From Streptomyces aureocirculatus (GTDB taxonomy: Bacteria; Actinomycetota; Actinomycetes; Streptomycetales; Streptomycetaceae): DNA of 64,000 nucleotides. The stretch spans positions 1-64,000 of the forward strand of contig NZ_JOAP01000024.1 in NCBI RefSeq assembly GCF_000720475.1, in the 5' to 3' direction. A model generated the notes under the pieces. It was not told where the DNA came from. It saw nothing but the letters and a program-made list of their open reading frames with translations, and did not search any database. How positions within the stretch are numbered: the stretch's first letter is position 1; every line of letters starts with the position of its first letter. Positions 33,953-44,000 of this stretch are shown piece by piece. Position numbers and translations under genes: made by a program.

Positions 33953-35332
33953 TTACCGGCTCTGGCTGCCGGCTTCGGCGGCGGGACCGGGGGCGAGCCG
34001 GCCCGCGTCCGTCCGCGTCGCCTCGTACGCGCGGCCCGCCCGCAGCACGGTCCGCTCCTCCAGGGGGCGCCCGATGAGCTGCATGCCGATGGGCAGCCCC
34101 GCCCGGTCCTGCCCGACGGGCACGGTCAGGGCGGGCGCGCCGGTGATGTTCGCGGGCGCGGAAAGGCGTACATAGCTGTCGGACACGCTCTCCACCGAGC
34201 CGTCGGCCCACTGCACGGACTGCTGGTCCACCGGTGCGGCCGTGAGCGGCACGGCGGGCGCGGCGACGATGTCGACCTGCTCCATCATCAGGGCCCAGGC
34301 GCGCCGCATCAGGGTGCGGGCACGCTGTGCGCGCAAGTAGTCGCCGGCGAGGAGGAGTTCGCCCGCCTCCAGGAGCACGCGGACGTCGGGTGCGTACAGC
34401 TCGGGTGTCGTACGGAGCGTGCGCTCGTGGTACGCGGTGGCCTCGGGGACCATCAGGCCCCACTGCACCGCCTTGACGTAGCGGGTCATGGGGATCTCCA
34501 CGTCGACGAGTTCCGCGCCGAGGTCACGGAGCCGCTCGATCGCCTCCCGTACGGCGGCCTCGACGTCGGGGGCGACCCGGTCGAAGTAGTAGGTGCGCGG
34601 GACGCCGACGCGCAGGCCGGTCAGGTCGCCCGCGGAATCCTGCGCGTCGCGGCCGGTCAGCGCGGCGAGGACGAGGTCCGCGTCCCGGACCGTGCGGGTG
34701 AGGGGGCCGACGTGGTCGAGGGACCAGGACAGCGAGGTCACCCCGTCCCTGGGGATCAGGCCGTAGGTCGGCTTGAGCCCGACGACGCCGTTCAGGGAGG
34801 CGGGGACCCGTATCGAGCCGCCGGTGTCGGTGCCGAGCGCGAAGGTGGCCGCACCGGCCGCGACGGCGACAGCGGAGCCGCCGCTTGATCCGCCCGCGAC
34901 CCGTTCCGCGTCCCAGGCGTTGCGCGACTGCGGGGTCGTCAGACCGTACGCGAACTCATGGGTGTGGGTCTTGCCGAGGAGCACCGCGCCCGCGTCGGCG
35001 AGACGGACGGTGACGGCGCTGTCCCCATCGGCCACGTGGTCGGCGCGGACGGCCGAACTCGCGGTCGTGGGCAGCCCCTTGACGTCGATGAGGTCCTTCA
35101 GGCCCATCGGGATGCCGTGCAGCGGCCCGCGCGGGCGGCCCGCCGCGATCTCCTGTGCGGCCTGCGCGGCATCGGCACGCGCCCGCTCGGCCAGGACGTC
35201 GACGTAGGCGTGCAGCCGCCCCTCGACCGCTTCGGCGCGCGCCAGTACGGAGTCGGTGAGCTCGACGGGAGACAGGTCCTTCGCGCGGATCGCCGCTGCC
35301 GCGTCGGCGAGGGTCAGCTCAAAGGGCCGCAT
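33953..35332 (-). CDS. Amidase-signature hydrolase (AtzE/GatA-like)
   Basis: 459 aa. The amidase-signature triad is intact: Lys79 in MGLKDLIDVKG, the cis-Ser in GGSSGGS (about 149-153), and nucleophile Ser173 in TDTGGSIRVPASLNG. The start overlaps by 14 bp the end of a small GatC/AtzG-like gene, a pairing typical of AtzE (1-carboxybiuret hydrolase) and related two-subunit amidases. The substrate here is unknown. A true GatA is unlikely because no GatB is nearby. It acts in the cytoplasm. Confidence 0.87.
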   Translation of the reverse strand: MRPFELTLADAAAAIRAKDLSPVELTDSVLARAEAVEGRLHAYVDVLAERARADAAQAAQEIAAGRPRGPLHGIPMGLKDLIDVKGLPTTASSAVRADHVADGDSAVTVRLADAGAVLLGKTHTHEFAYGLTTPQSRNAWDAERVAGGSSGGSAVAVAAGAATFALGTDTGGSIRVPASLNGVVGLKPTYGLIPRDGVTSLSWSLDHVGPLTRTVRDADLVLAALTGRDAQDSAGDLTGLRVGVPRTYYFDRVAPDVEAAVREAIERLRDLGAELVDVEIPMTRYVKAVQWGLMVPEATAYHERTLRTTPELYAPDVRVLLEAGELLLAGDYLRAQRARTLMRRAWALMMEQVDIVAAPAVPLTAAPVDQQSVQWADGSVESVSDSYVRLSAPANITGAPALTVPVGQDRAGLPIGMQLIGRPLEERTVLRAGRAYEATRTDAGRLAPGPAAEAGSQSR

Positions 35333-35537
35333 GGCGTGCCTCCGGGGCCTCGGGGGCGAACGGGACGTCGAACGAGGGCGGGACGTCGCCGAAGTCCAGC
35401 TCGCGCAGGGTGGCGACGACGGCGTGGATGTGGTTCGCGGTGGCGGTCACGAGGTCCGTGCGGCCGGGCTCCAGCGGGAGTCCTGCGCGGCGCGCCCACT
35501 GGGCGGCTTCGCCGGGGGCGAGATCTTCGGGAGGCAT
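35319..35537 (-). CDS. Small AtzG/GatC-like amidase subunit
   Basis: 72 aa from the ATG at 35537, which has AAGGA upstream; an in-frame start at 35582 is less likely. It is a short two-helix protein (EAAQWARRAGLPLE, TANHIHAVVATLRELDF) with a Pro-rich extended C-terminus ending FDVPFAPEAPEARHAAL, matching the DUF4089/AtzG pattern. AtzG wraps around and stabilises AtzE. The 14-bp overlap with the amidase supports a 1:1 complex. Confidence 0.75.
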   Translation of the reverse strand: MPPEDLAPGEAAQWARRAGLPLEPGRTDLVTATANHIHAVVATLRELDFGDVPPSFDVPFAPEAPEARHAAL

Positions 35538-35635
35538 GGGCGGGTCCTTAGTTGCGCGGGGCGTGGTGGCCACGCCTTGCACGGGTGGCCACGCGGGGCA
35601 TGGGCAGGTCTTCCGGCTTTCCGGCGGGTGCCATA

Positions 35636-35688
35636 AACGCTAACTGTTTGCGTTAGGTGACAGTAGCCCCTATGGTCACTTAATGCAA
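35636..35688 (-). promoter_or_regulatory. Promoter and operator-like repeat of the amidase operon
   Basis: On the minus strand, TTGCAT (35683-35688) and TACTGT (35660-35665) are 17 bp apart. AACGC-N9-GCGTT (35636-35654) overlaps the expected transcription start, a typical repressor position. The surrounding 60 bp are AT-richer than average. Confidence 0.45.
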
Positions 35689-35773
35689 AGCAATAGCTTT
35701 TAATCGGCCTCCCCCTCCGCCCCCTCACCCCTCCCCTGTCGCGCTCCGCGCCCAGCTCCGCGAAAGGCCCGTC

Positions 35774-36661
35774 ATGCCCCCTGCCACCTGGACCCTCGGC
35801 GGCATCACCGCACACCGCGTCGACGAAGTGCCCCTGCCGCCCGGAACCGGACCCTGGCTGCTGCCCGCCGCCACCCCTGAGGTCGTCGCCGACACCCCCT
35901 GGCTGCGCCCCGACTTCGCCGACCCCGCGGGCACCCTGCGCCTGAACAGCCACAGCTTCGCGGTCGAGACCGGCGGGCGCCGCATCCTCGTCGACACCGG
36001 CATCGGCAACGGCAGGGAGCGCGCCAACCCGGCCTGGCACGACCTGGACACCGATTACCTCACCCGCCTCACCGACGCGGGATTCCCGCCGGAGTCGGTC
36101 GACCTGGTCGTCCTGACCCATCTGCACGCCGACCACGTCGGCTGGAACACCCGCGCGGAGGGCGGCGGCTGGGTGCCGACGTTCCCGAACGCCCGGTACC
36201 TCACCACCCGTACGGAGTGGGACCACTGGGCCGCCGCCGACATGGAGGAGCCCCGGCGCCAGATGTTCCGCGACTCCGTCCACCCGGTCAGGGAGGCGGG
36301 CCTCCTCGACCTGGTGGACACCTCATCGGGCCCGGTCGAGGTCACCCCGGGCCTGCGCCTGCTGCCCGCGCCCGGCCACACCCCCGGCCAGGTGGCCGTC
36401 GAGCTGCGCGGTGACGACCGCACCGCCCTGATCACCGGCGACGCGGTCCACCACCCCGTCCAGTTGGCACGGCCCGGCATCGGCTCCTGCGTGGACATCG
36501 ACCCCGCCCTCGCGGAGAAGACCCGGCGCGCCCTGCTCGCATCGGTGGCGGGCACCGAAACCCTGCTCCTGGGCAGCCACTTCGCCGCGCCGACCGCGGG
36601 CCGGGTCACCGCACAGGGCGACGGCTACCGCTTCACCTCCGCATTGGCCCAGACCTATTGA
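35774..36661 (+). CDS. Metallo-beta-lactamase-fold hydrolase
   Basis: 295 aa. The zinc motif VLTHLHADHVGW is present, followed by the metal ligands in PAPGHTPGQ and TGDAVHH. A long N-terminal region (1-85) precedes the fold, as in quorum-quenching lactonase-like and AhlD-type proteins. It has no signal peptide. The substrate could be a lactone, ester or other small molecule. It is divergent from the amidase operon, and its stop codon overlaps the -35 box of the chitinase promoter. Confidence 0.85.
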   Translation: MPPATWTLGGITAHRVDEVPLPPGTGPWLLPAATPEVVADTPWLRPDFADPAGTLRLNSHSFAVETGGRRILVDTGIGNGRERANPAWHDLDTDYLTRLTDAGFPPESVDLVVLTHLHADHVGWNTRAEGGGWVPTFPNARYLTTRTEWDHWAAADMEEPRRQMFRDSVHPVREAGLLDLVDTSSGPVEVTPGLRLLPAPGHTPGQVAVELRGDDRTALITGDAVHHPVQLARPGIGSCVDIDPALAEKTRRALLASVAGTETLLLGSHFAAPTAGRVTAQGDGYRFTSALAQTY

Positions 36662-36686
36662 CGAAAGGTCTATACCTACTTACCGT
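36658..36686 (+). promoter_or_regulatory. Chitinase promoter with dre-like DasR box in the spacer
   Basis: TTGACG (36658-36663) and TACCGT (36681-36686) are 17 bp apart. AGGTCTATACCT (36666-36677) fills the spacer and resembles the DasR-responsive element and the chitinase direct repeat (TGGTCTAGACCA type). AGACCT at 36651-36656 adds an inverted half-site. The layout implies repression relieved by chitin-derived amino-sugar phosphates. Confidence 0.65.
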
Positions 36687-36734
36687 CTGGCGCATCACTT
36701 CCCATCCGTGGCAAGGCCTCCGAGGGAGTACGCG

Positions 36735-37805
36735 ATGATCGGTCGGACGGTACGTCTGTTGGGAGCGGCCCTCGCGCTGGCCTTCGCGGCACAGTTGCCC
36801 GCCGCCGCGCTGCCGGACACGGCGGGTGCGCCCGCCGGTCCGCGGGCGGACACCTGCGAGGTGAAGTCGAAGCCCGCGGGCAAGGTGCTCCAGGGCTACT
36901 GGGAGAACTGGGACGGCGCCGCCAACGGCGTGCACCCGCCGTTCGGCTGGACCCCCATCAACGACCCCCGCATCAAGCAGCACGGCTACAACGTCATCAA
37001 CGCCGCCTTCCCGGTGATCCGCTCCGACGGCACCGTCCTGTGGGAGGACGGCATGGACTCGACGGTGAAGGTCTCCACGCCCGCCCAGATGTGCGAGGCC
37101 AAGGCCGCCGGTGCCACGATCCTGATGTCCATCGGCGGCGCCGCCGCCGGCATCGACCTGAACTCCGCCTCGGTCGCGGACCGCTTCGTCGAGACGATCG
37201 TGCCGATCCTCAAGAAGTACAACTTCGACGGCATCGACATCGACATCGAGACCGGCCTCGTCGGCAACGGCAACATCAACCAGTTGTCGCCGTCCCAGTC
37301 CAACCTCATCCGCATCATCGACGGCGTCCTCGCCAAGATGCCGCCCAACTTCGGTCTGACGATGGCCCCGGAGACGGCGTACGTCACCGGCGGCAGCGTG
37401 GTGTACGGCTCCATCTGGGGGGCGTATCTGCCCATCGTCAAGAAGTACGCCGACAACGGCCGCCTGTGGTGGCTGAACATGCAGTACTACAACGGGAGCA
37501 TGTACGGCTGCTCCGGCGACTCCTACTCCGCGGGCACCGTCCAGGGCTTCACCGCCCAGACGGACTGCCTGAACAAGGGCCTGGTCATCCAGGGCACGAC
37601 CATCAAGGTCCCCTACGACAAGCAGGTACCGGGACTGCCCGCGCAGCCGGGGGCGGGCGGCGGCCACATGTCGCCGGGCCTCGTGAGCCAGGCCTGGCGG
37701 CACTACAACGGCGCCCTGAAGGGCCTGATGACCTGGTCCATCAACTGGGACGGTGCGCGGAACTGGACGTTCGGCGACAACGTCAAGGCGTTGCAGGGAC
37801 GGTGA
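36735..37805 (+). CDS. Secreted GH18 chitinase
   Basis: 356 aa from the ATG at 36735, 8 nt after GAGGGA; the frame opens earlier at 36708 but lacks a signal there. A signal peptide covers about 1-34. The catalytic barrel follows, with SIGGAAAG and the DxxDxDxE motif FDGIDIDIE (Asp165, Asp168, Asp170, acid Glu172), MAPETAY, the substrate-site MQYYN, and a C-terminal MTWSINWD. No chitin-binding or fibronectin domain is attached. It hydrolyses chitin outside the cell. The dre-like promoter element supports amino-sugar control. Confidence 0.93.
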   Translation: MIGRTVRLLGAALALAFAAQLPAAALPDTAGAPAGPRADTCEVKSKPAGKVLQGYWENWDGAANGVHPPFGWTPINDPRIKQHGYNVINAAFPVIRSDGTVLWEDGMDSTVKVSTPAQMCEAKAAGATILMSIGGAAAGIDLNSASVADRFVETIVPILKKYNFDGIDIDIETGLVGNGNINQLSPSQSNLIRIIDGVLAKMPPNFGLTMAPETAYVTGGSVVYGSIWGAYLPIVKKYADNGRLWWLNMQYYNGSMYGCSGDSYSAGTVQGFTAQTDCLNKGLVIQGTTIKVPYDKQVPGLPAQPGAGGGHMSPGLVSQAWRHYNGALKGLMTWSINWDGARNWTFGDNVKALQGR

Positions 37806-37814
37806 CGCCGTCCC

Positions 37815-40800
37815 TCATCGGGGTGGCGGGTACACCCCGATGAACGCCACCCCTGCGCCACCGGACGTCGGGCCGCCCGGCGTCGGGCCGCCCGGCGTCG
37901 GGCCGCCCGGCGTCGGGCCGCCCGGCGTCGGGCCGCCCGGCGTCGGATCGCCCGGCGTCGGGCCGCCCGGCGTCGGATCGCCGGAACGGAAGCTCTTGAG
38001 ACGGCGGCGGGCCTCGACGGCCTCGTCCGTGCGGCCCACGGCGGTGAGCAGCAGGGCGTGGGTGTCGACGCCCTGGGCCAGTTGGTCCGCGTGCTCGTCG
38101 GATGTCGGCGCGAGCCACCACAGCAGGCCGACGGCCTCCTCGATCGCCGCCAGGGCGCGCGGCAGCTCCCAGCGCTCGACGAGGTGCATCCAGGCGATCG
38201 TGCGAAGGAGCCCGGCGAGGTCCGAGCGTTCGCCGTCCCCGCCCGCCGCCGCGAAACGGCGCCGCAGCTCCACGGCCTCGTCCCACGCCGCCCCCGCGCG
38301 GCCGCGGCTCCCCGTACGGAAGGACTCCAGGGCCAGGCTCTGCAACGCCGCGGCCAGCGCGGGCTCGAACTGCCGCGGCAGCCTGGCCGCGAGGCGGCGC
38401 CGGACGGTCACGGCCTCCTGCAGGACCCTGCACACCTCCGTGGTGGCACCGAGCGGCGCGAGACAGGCCCCGAGATTCATGAGGGCGGCGGCGAGGTCCT
38501 CGTCGAACGTGACGGATCCCCCCTCGGCAAGGCCGCGCAGCACCGCCACCGCCTCGGCGGCCGCCCGGTGCGCCTCGGCGTGCCGCGCCACCCGGGTCAG
38601 CCGGCGGCTCAGGTTGACGAGCGCGGTCGCGAGCGCGGGTTCGTGGGTGTGGGGGTTGGCACGGGCCAGGCCGCGCCGGATCTGCACGGCCTCCAGGGCG
38701 GCGGCACAGGCCTCCTCCCTGCGCCCTGCCTGCGCCAGACAGATCGCCAGGTTCGCCAGAGCGGCGGCGAGGGGCGCCTGTTGCGCCTGTTGGGCGTCGC
38801 CCGGCGCGGGGGGCGCGGGAGCGGGAGGATGCGCCGCTGGCACGGGAGGCTGGGGCGCGGAAGCGGGAGGATGCGCCGCGGGCACGGCAGCGTGCCTCGC
38901 GGTCGGCGGGTGCACCGCCCGCCGCTCCTCCGCCGTGCCGACGAGACGCCGCCGGATCTGCACGGCCTCGTGGACGGAGTGCAGGGCCTCCTCCCAGCGG
39001 CCCGCCGTCGCCAGGTCGGCGGCGTGGTTGGACAGGGCGAGGGCCAGCTCGTCGCCGTGCCGTCCTGGCTGTTCGTCGACCAGGCGGCGCAGCAGCCGCA
39101 CGGCCTGACCGCTCGCCGCGAGCGCGTCCGCGAACTGGCCGTCCTTGGCCAGGTAGACGCCCACGTCGCCGAGCACGGCGGCGAACGACGGCTCCGGCGC
39201 GTCGGTGCGCGCGGCGTGCATGCCGCGCCGGATGGCCATCGCCCGCTGCCCCGACTTCAGGGCCTGGTCGTGCAGGCCCGCGTGGGACTGGCGCTGGGCG
39301 AGCGCGTTCAGGGTCCGCGCCTGCTCCTCCGGGTCGTGGGTACGGGTGAGGCGCCGGTCGGCGAGGCGCTGGGCGAGGGCTGCGGCACCGGAGTTGAGGT
39401 CGGTGTGCGCGCCTTCGGGCAGATGGGTCTCGATCGCCTCCAGGACGTCCGGGTCCAGGCCCTCGATGTCGCTGAGGGCGGCGAGCGTCGCACCGCCCGC
39501 CGCGACGCCGAGTTCCGGCCGCTCCCTGAGCAGCGGCTCCAACTGCGCGGCGCGCACATGGGGCCAGCGTGCCGCCGTGGCGACGAGCGTGGCGAGCACC
39601 CGGCGCAGGCAGGGCAGCGGTTCGCCGTCCAGGAGCCGGCGCGGGGCGTCCAGGGCCCAGGGGTCGGGCGGGAAGCCGTCTGTGCCGTGGCCGGTGACGC
39701 TCAGCGCGAGGAAGTCCTCGGCGAGCCGGTCGGGGTAGAGGGGTTCGAGCACGGTGCCACCGGCGTTGCCGTCGGTGGCCGGGTACGACAGGGCGTGGTC
39801 CTTGAGGATCTGGTCGGCGTGCTCGCCGGAGCCGACGGCGATGCGGGTGAGGACGCCGAGGGCCTCGCGGTGGCTGAGCGCGCTCGTCATCGCGGCGGTG
39901 TAGACGGTCTGCCCGAAGGCGTCCGGGGTGATGCGGACGCGCGCATTGCCGTGCAGCGACTCCCAGTGGGCGCGCTCACGGGCCAGCAGATAGGCGGAGA
40001 CCGCCGCCGCGCCGTCGGGCGCCTCCCGGTGGCGCCGGTGGGCGTCGACGGCGGCGAGCGCGGCCATGTGGACGGCGAGTACCTGGTGGTACTCGGGGTC
40101 GCTCGCCAGGCCGTCCGGCGGTCCGACGGCATCGACGTCGGGTACGCCGAGGGCGCGGGCGAAGCAGTCGCGTGCCGTGCGGAACAGCGTCTGCGGCGCC
40201 ACGTCGGCGTCGTCGGACAGGCCGGGCAGCCCCAGGTCGGCCACCGGGATGTCGAAGTCGCCGAGGCGGTGGACGAGGTGCTGCCACCAGGTGCCGCGGG
40301 GCCGGGCGACGAGCAGTACCCGGACGCGGCCGCCCTGGCGCACGGCGTCGAGAAGCAGTTCGATGAGGTCCGCGGTGGGCCAGCGTTCGGCGTAGTCCAC
40401 CACCATCAGGACCGGCGCGTCGCCCTCGGTCCGCCCGGAGAGTGGCAGGGCGGGCGACAGGAGCCCCGCTGTCGCGTGCCGCGCCTGGAGCACGCGCCAG
40501 CCCCGTGCGTGGCTGCTCCGCGCGAACTGGGCGGCCGTCCGTGACTTGCCCTGGCCGCCGGGTCCGTGCACCAGAAGCGCCGAGACCTGGTCGGGGCCGT
40601 CGCGCCAGGCCGCGAGCCGGGCCAGTTCGTCGTGGCGGCCGGTGAAGTCGACCAGGGCGTAGCGGGCGTCGAGCAGCCGGGCGGGCTGCTGCCGTACCCA
40701 GGCGGGCGGCAGCGCGGGCCGGGTCAGCGGGAAGGCGTCCACGGCGTAGAGCGGGCGTTCCGCGCCGAGGTGGACGGCGCGGATCTCCTGTGCCTGGATC

Positions 40801-40850
40801 ACGGACCCGTGGACCGTCCCGCCCTCGATCCACTGGCGGTGCATCGTCAC
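37815..40850 (-). CDS. STAND NTPase with tetratricopeptide repeats
   Basis: 1011 aa from a GTG at 40850 with AGGGG 6 nt upstream; the ATG at 40844 is almost equivalent. The N-terminus carries a short beta motif (GGTVHGSVIQAQEIRAVHL) seen on other actinomycete STAND proteins. The NTPase core follows: Walker A LLVHGPGGQGKS at about 93-104 and a Walker B-like LMVVDYAERWP. The C-terminal half is built of TPR pairs (for example ALAQRQSHAGLHDQALKSGQRA and ALSNHAADLATAGRWEEALH), interrupted by a Pro/Ala-rich insert. The last 40 residues before the end are PTPGG pentapeptide repeats from a 15-bp DNA repeat. Such proteins sense a signal through TPRs and drive an effector; no effector domain is obvious. 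Confidence 0.85.
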   Translation of the reverse strand: MTMHRQWIEGGTVHGSVIQAQEIRAVHLGAERPLYAVDAFPLTRPALPPAWVRQQPARLLDARYALVDFTGRHDELARLAAWRDGPDQVSALLVHGPGGQGKSRTAAQFARSSHARGWRVLQARHATAGLLSPALPLSGRTEGDAPVLMVVDYAERWPTADLIELLLDAVRQGGRVRVLLVARPRGTWWQHLVHRLGDFDIPVADLGLPGLSDDADVAPQTLFRTARDCFARALGVPDVDAVGPPDGLASDPEYHQVLAVHMAALAAVDAHRRHREAPDGAAAVSAYLLARERAHWESLHGNARVRITPDAFGQTVYTAAMTSALSHREALGVLTRIAVGSGEHADQILKDHALSYPATDGNAGGTVLEPLYPDRLAEDFLALSVTGHGTDGFPPDPWALDAPRRLLDGEPLPCLRRVLATLVATAARWPHVRAAQLEPLLRERPELGVAAGGATLAALSDIEGLDPDVLEAIETHLPEGAHTDLNSGAAALAQRLADRRLTRTHDPEEQARTLNALAQRQSHAGLHDQALKSGQRAMAIRRGMHAARTDAPEPSFAAVLGDVGVYLAKDGQFADALAASGQAVRLLRRLVDEQPGRHGDELALALSNHAADLATAGRWEEALHSVHEAVQIRRRLVGTAEERRAVHPPTARHAAVPAAHPPASAPQPPVPAAHPPAPAPPAPGDAQQAQQAPLAAALANLAICLAQAGRREEACAAALEAVQIRRGLARANPHTHEPALATALVNLSRRLTRVARHAEAHRAAAEAVAVLRGLAEGGSVTFDEDLAAALMNLGACLAPLGATTEVCRVLQEAVTVRRRLAARLPRQFEPALAAALQSLALESFRTGSRGRAGAAWDEAVELRRRFAAAGGDGERSDLAGLLRTIAWMHLVERWELPRALAAIEEAVGLLWWLAPTSDEHADQLAQGVDTHALLLTAVGRTDEAVEARRRLKSFRSGDPTPGGPTPGDPTPGGPTPGGPTPGGPTPGGPTPGGPTSGGAGVAFIGVYPPPR
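37864..37983 (-). repeat. 15-bp tandem repeat, about eight copies, in the STAND C-terminus
   Basis: Units of cgtcgggccgcccgg, with two single-base variants (cgtcggatcg...), run for 120 bp and encode PTPGG/PTPGD pentapeptides. The units are nearly identical, so the array is young or actively homogenised. Confidence 0.93.
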
Positions 40851-41002
40851 GTCGGCCCCTGTCGTCCCACCCGGTCCCGCATTCCTCGCTCCCGCGCCCC
40901 GATCGGTCCCGGATTCCACCGGTCCCCGCGCCCCACTCGGTCCCGCGTCGCACGCCCCGACGTGCCGCGAAGTTCCACTGTCCCACGGTGGGGCCACCGC
41001 GC
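40851..41002. other. Gap between the two STAND genes with a degenerate direct repeat
   Basis: A segment of the form cccgcgccccRMtcggtcccg occurs twice (about 40892-40945). No gene, terminator hairpin or clear promoter is visible, so the downstream gene may be read through from the NACHT gene. Confidence 0.4.
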
Positions 41003-44000
41003 TCAGGAATCGTCGACGCTGTGGACGATCTCGTTGTAGAGACAAGAGTGATGGGTCTTCAGGTGATCGATGAGCTGGTCGACGAGTACCGTGGGGGCGT
41101 CTTCCGTCAGCCATTCGAGGAGGACCAGGGACTGCGCCGTGGTGAGCCGGGGCAGATCCCGGTCGAGGAGGGCGGTCAGAACGGGTACGAGTCGCCGGAC
41201 GACCCCTGCCGACGGGGTGAGGACCCGGAAGGCCGCGCCGATCCTTCCGTACAGGTCCTGGATCTCCGTGGCGATCAGTTCGGATCCGCCCTGGAGCCAC
41301 AACCGCAGCAGGTCGTGGGCGGTCGAGGTGCCGACCCGAGCGCCCTCTCCGGTGAACGTGGTCACCAGTGGGCCCAGTGCCTCGAACAGCGGCCGCAGCG
41401 CCTGGAGCGCCACTCCGTCGTTCGTCCCTGCGGACACGTCCATCTTGTGCCAGAGCTCGTTCCAGTACGTGCGGTGCCAGACGGTGTGTCCCTCTTCCCG
41501 GGGAGCCCGGAAGAGCCAGTGCGCGTCCACCGGCTCCGGGGGCCCGAGATCGCCCTGCCGGACGGCGACTTCGAGGTCCCGCTCCTCCCCCAGCTTGGTG
41601 CGCCGCACGCTCAGTGAGAGGGCGAGGTCGGTCCACTGCACCTCGCTGAGGGACGACCGCCACAGCAGCGCGTGCCGGTGCCAGGCGCTGCCCGCGTCGG
41701 CCGCCGAGGGAAACAGCGCGCCGGCCGTCGTGCCGCCGGTCAGGAGCAGGACGAGCACCACCAGGTTGGCCCCGTAGATCCCGTGCCGGGAAGCCGCTCG
41801 GAGGCGTCGCGGGAGATACGCCGGATACGGCTGCCCGGCGCGCAGCTCCCGCTCCCCCATGGCCCGTACGACGAGCCGCGCCAGCGCATCGCGCTCGGCC
41901 CGCGGCAGCCGTTCGACGCGGGCGCGGGCGAAGCGGAGCATCTGCCGGGAGGAGAGCGGTGCGAAGGAGAGCAGGGCGAACATCAAGTCGTCGTTGAGGG
42001 GCTCGCCGCCCATCGACAGGGCGGGGCGATGGGTGAGGAGCCCGGACAGGAGCCGTACCGCGAGGCGGACCGCCAGATACTCCCCGAAGGTCGCGTGCAG
42101 GAATTCGTAGGTGGACAGCGTCCGGCCGTCCCTGATCGACTGGGCGCGCTGCACGAAGAAGAAGCGCCCGAGGGCGACTTCGGCCTGCCCGAGGGGCGAG
42201 CGGAGCCCGGAGGCGCGGGCCGAGGTCCGGCCGAGAAGCGCCGCCAGGTCCTCGTCGAGCTCCGCCGTCGACACCCATTGGCGCCGCCGGTTCAGCATGG
42301 CGAAGGCCACGAGGGAGAGCCGTTCGAGCTCCTCCTCGACCCGCTGCTCCACTTCGTGTGCGGCGACCCGGGTGTCCTTGCACACCTCGCGCCGGGCGAA
42401 GGAGCCGAGCAGCGCCTCATAGAGATCGGCCTCGTCCAGGGGGTGCCGGTCCTCGCCGTGCAGGTCGTTCCCCGCGGCCTGGTAGAGCGCGAGCATGGTG
42501 AGGAGCAGGGGCTGGCCCGCGAGGGCGCGGTGCGGTGCGACGGCGTCCCAGGTGAGCGGTGGCAACCCCAGGGCCCGGAAGTTCAGGGCGTTGGTGAGGT
42601 TCCAGCGCTCGATCCAGAGCTGGACCTGCTCCTTCCTGAACGGTTCGAGGCGCAGCGCGACGGTGCCCTGCGGGTAGCGCGCCCGGTCGGCGACCGCGGT
42701 ACGGCTTGTGACCACGGCCAGGACCGGACGCCCTTGCTCCGCTTCTCGCTCCTGGAAGCGGGCGACCCGTACCAGGAAGTCGTTCTGGTGCACTCCGGTG
42801 GTCTGGAGCAGCTCGTCGAAGCCGTCGAGGAGGACGACGGGCACCGCCGCCCCCGCCGCGCGCACCAGGTCGGTCCAGGTGGCCCGCTCCCCGGTGGCCT
42901 CGCGGATCGCCTGCTCGATCTGGTCCTGGATCTCGTCGTCCGCGCGGACGACGCGCAGCGCCACCCGCACCGGCAGGAAGCCCGCCGACGGCAGCCGGGC
43001 CGCGAGGATGCGGATCAGGACGGACTTGCCGGCGCCCGGCTGGCCGAGCACGAGCAGCGGGGCGGCGGTCAGACCCTCCGAGGTCAACGCGCCCGTCAGA
43101 TACTCGGTGAGGTCCTGCCGCAGCGGTGTGCGCGCCCACCATTCCTCGTCCGCCGGGCTGCCCTGCCCGTCCACCGCCCGCACCCGGAAGTCGGGGTCGA
43201 GATAGCCCTCGGCCAGGGCGGGCACCTGGATTCCCTCCGGGGTCTCCTGGGCGTCGAGGATCCGGTGGTCGAGGGCGGAGCGGTGCGCGCGGGAGAGGGC
43301 GCCCGCGACGTCCACCGGTGGCCGGTGCCCGGCCGCGCTCGCGGCCAGGAGCGTCTCCAGGCCGGCGAGGGCCCTGCGCAGCTCGGCGCGCGTCGCCTGG
43401 TGCTCCAACCGGCCCGACCAGTAACGGAACTCCGGCGCTTCGAGGACGAGCCGGGCGTGCAGCTCCTCGTACTCCGCGACGGCGAGGCGCGGCACCGTCG
43501 TCCTCATGGTGGCCGCCGTCTCGTCGCGTGCCGCCCTGTCGAGGCGCGCCCACACGTCGAGGTCCTGGAGAAGGCCGTGTGTCCGCGTCGCCAGGTGCTG
43601 GTACCAGCCGCGGAGCCGGTCGAGGTGGTCCTCGTACGGAAGGTGGGGCGCGGGGTGCGGCGCGTCCACCTGCGCCAGGGTGTCCGTGAGGCCCGCGTCC
43701 GCGGGGAGCCGCCCGCCCGCCACGACGAGCTGCTCCCCGCGGGTGGGTACCACCTCGTCCAGGGAGAAGGGCAGCTCGGCCCGCTCCAGGGAGTCGAAGA
43801 AGGCGAGCACGACGATCACGGTGTGGGCCGCCTCCAGGACCCGGGTGCGCTCCACCCGGCCCTCGGTGTGGCGCAGCCGCTCGCCGAGGCCGCGCGCCGC
43901 GTCGCGCCCGAGGCCGAGGATGCGGCCCCGCGCGTCGAACATCCCGAGCACACCGCTGCTGAGACCGCCGGTCGCCAGGTTGAGCGCCCCGCCGAGCGCG

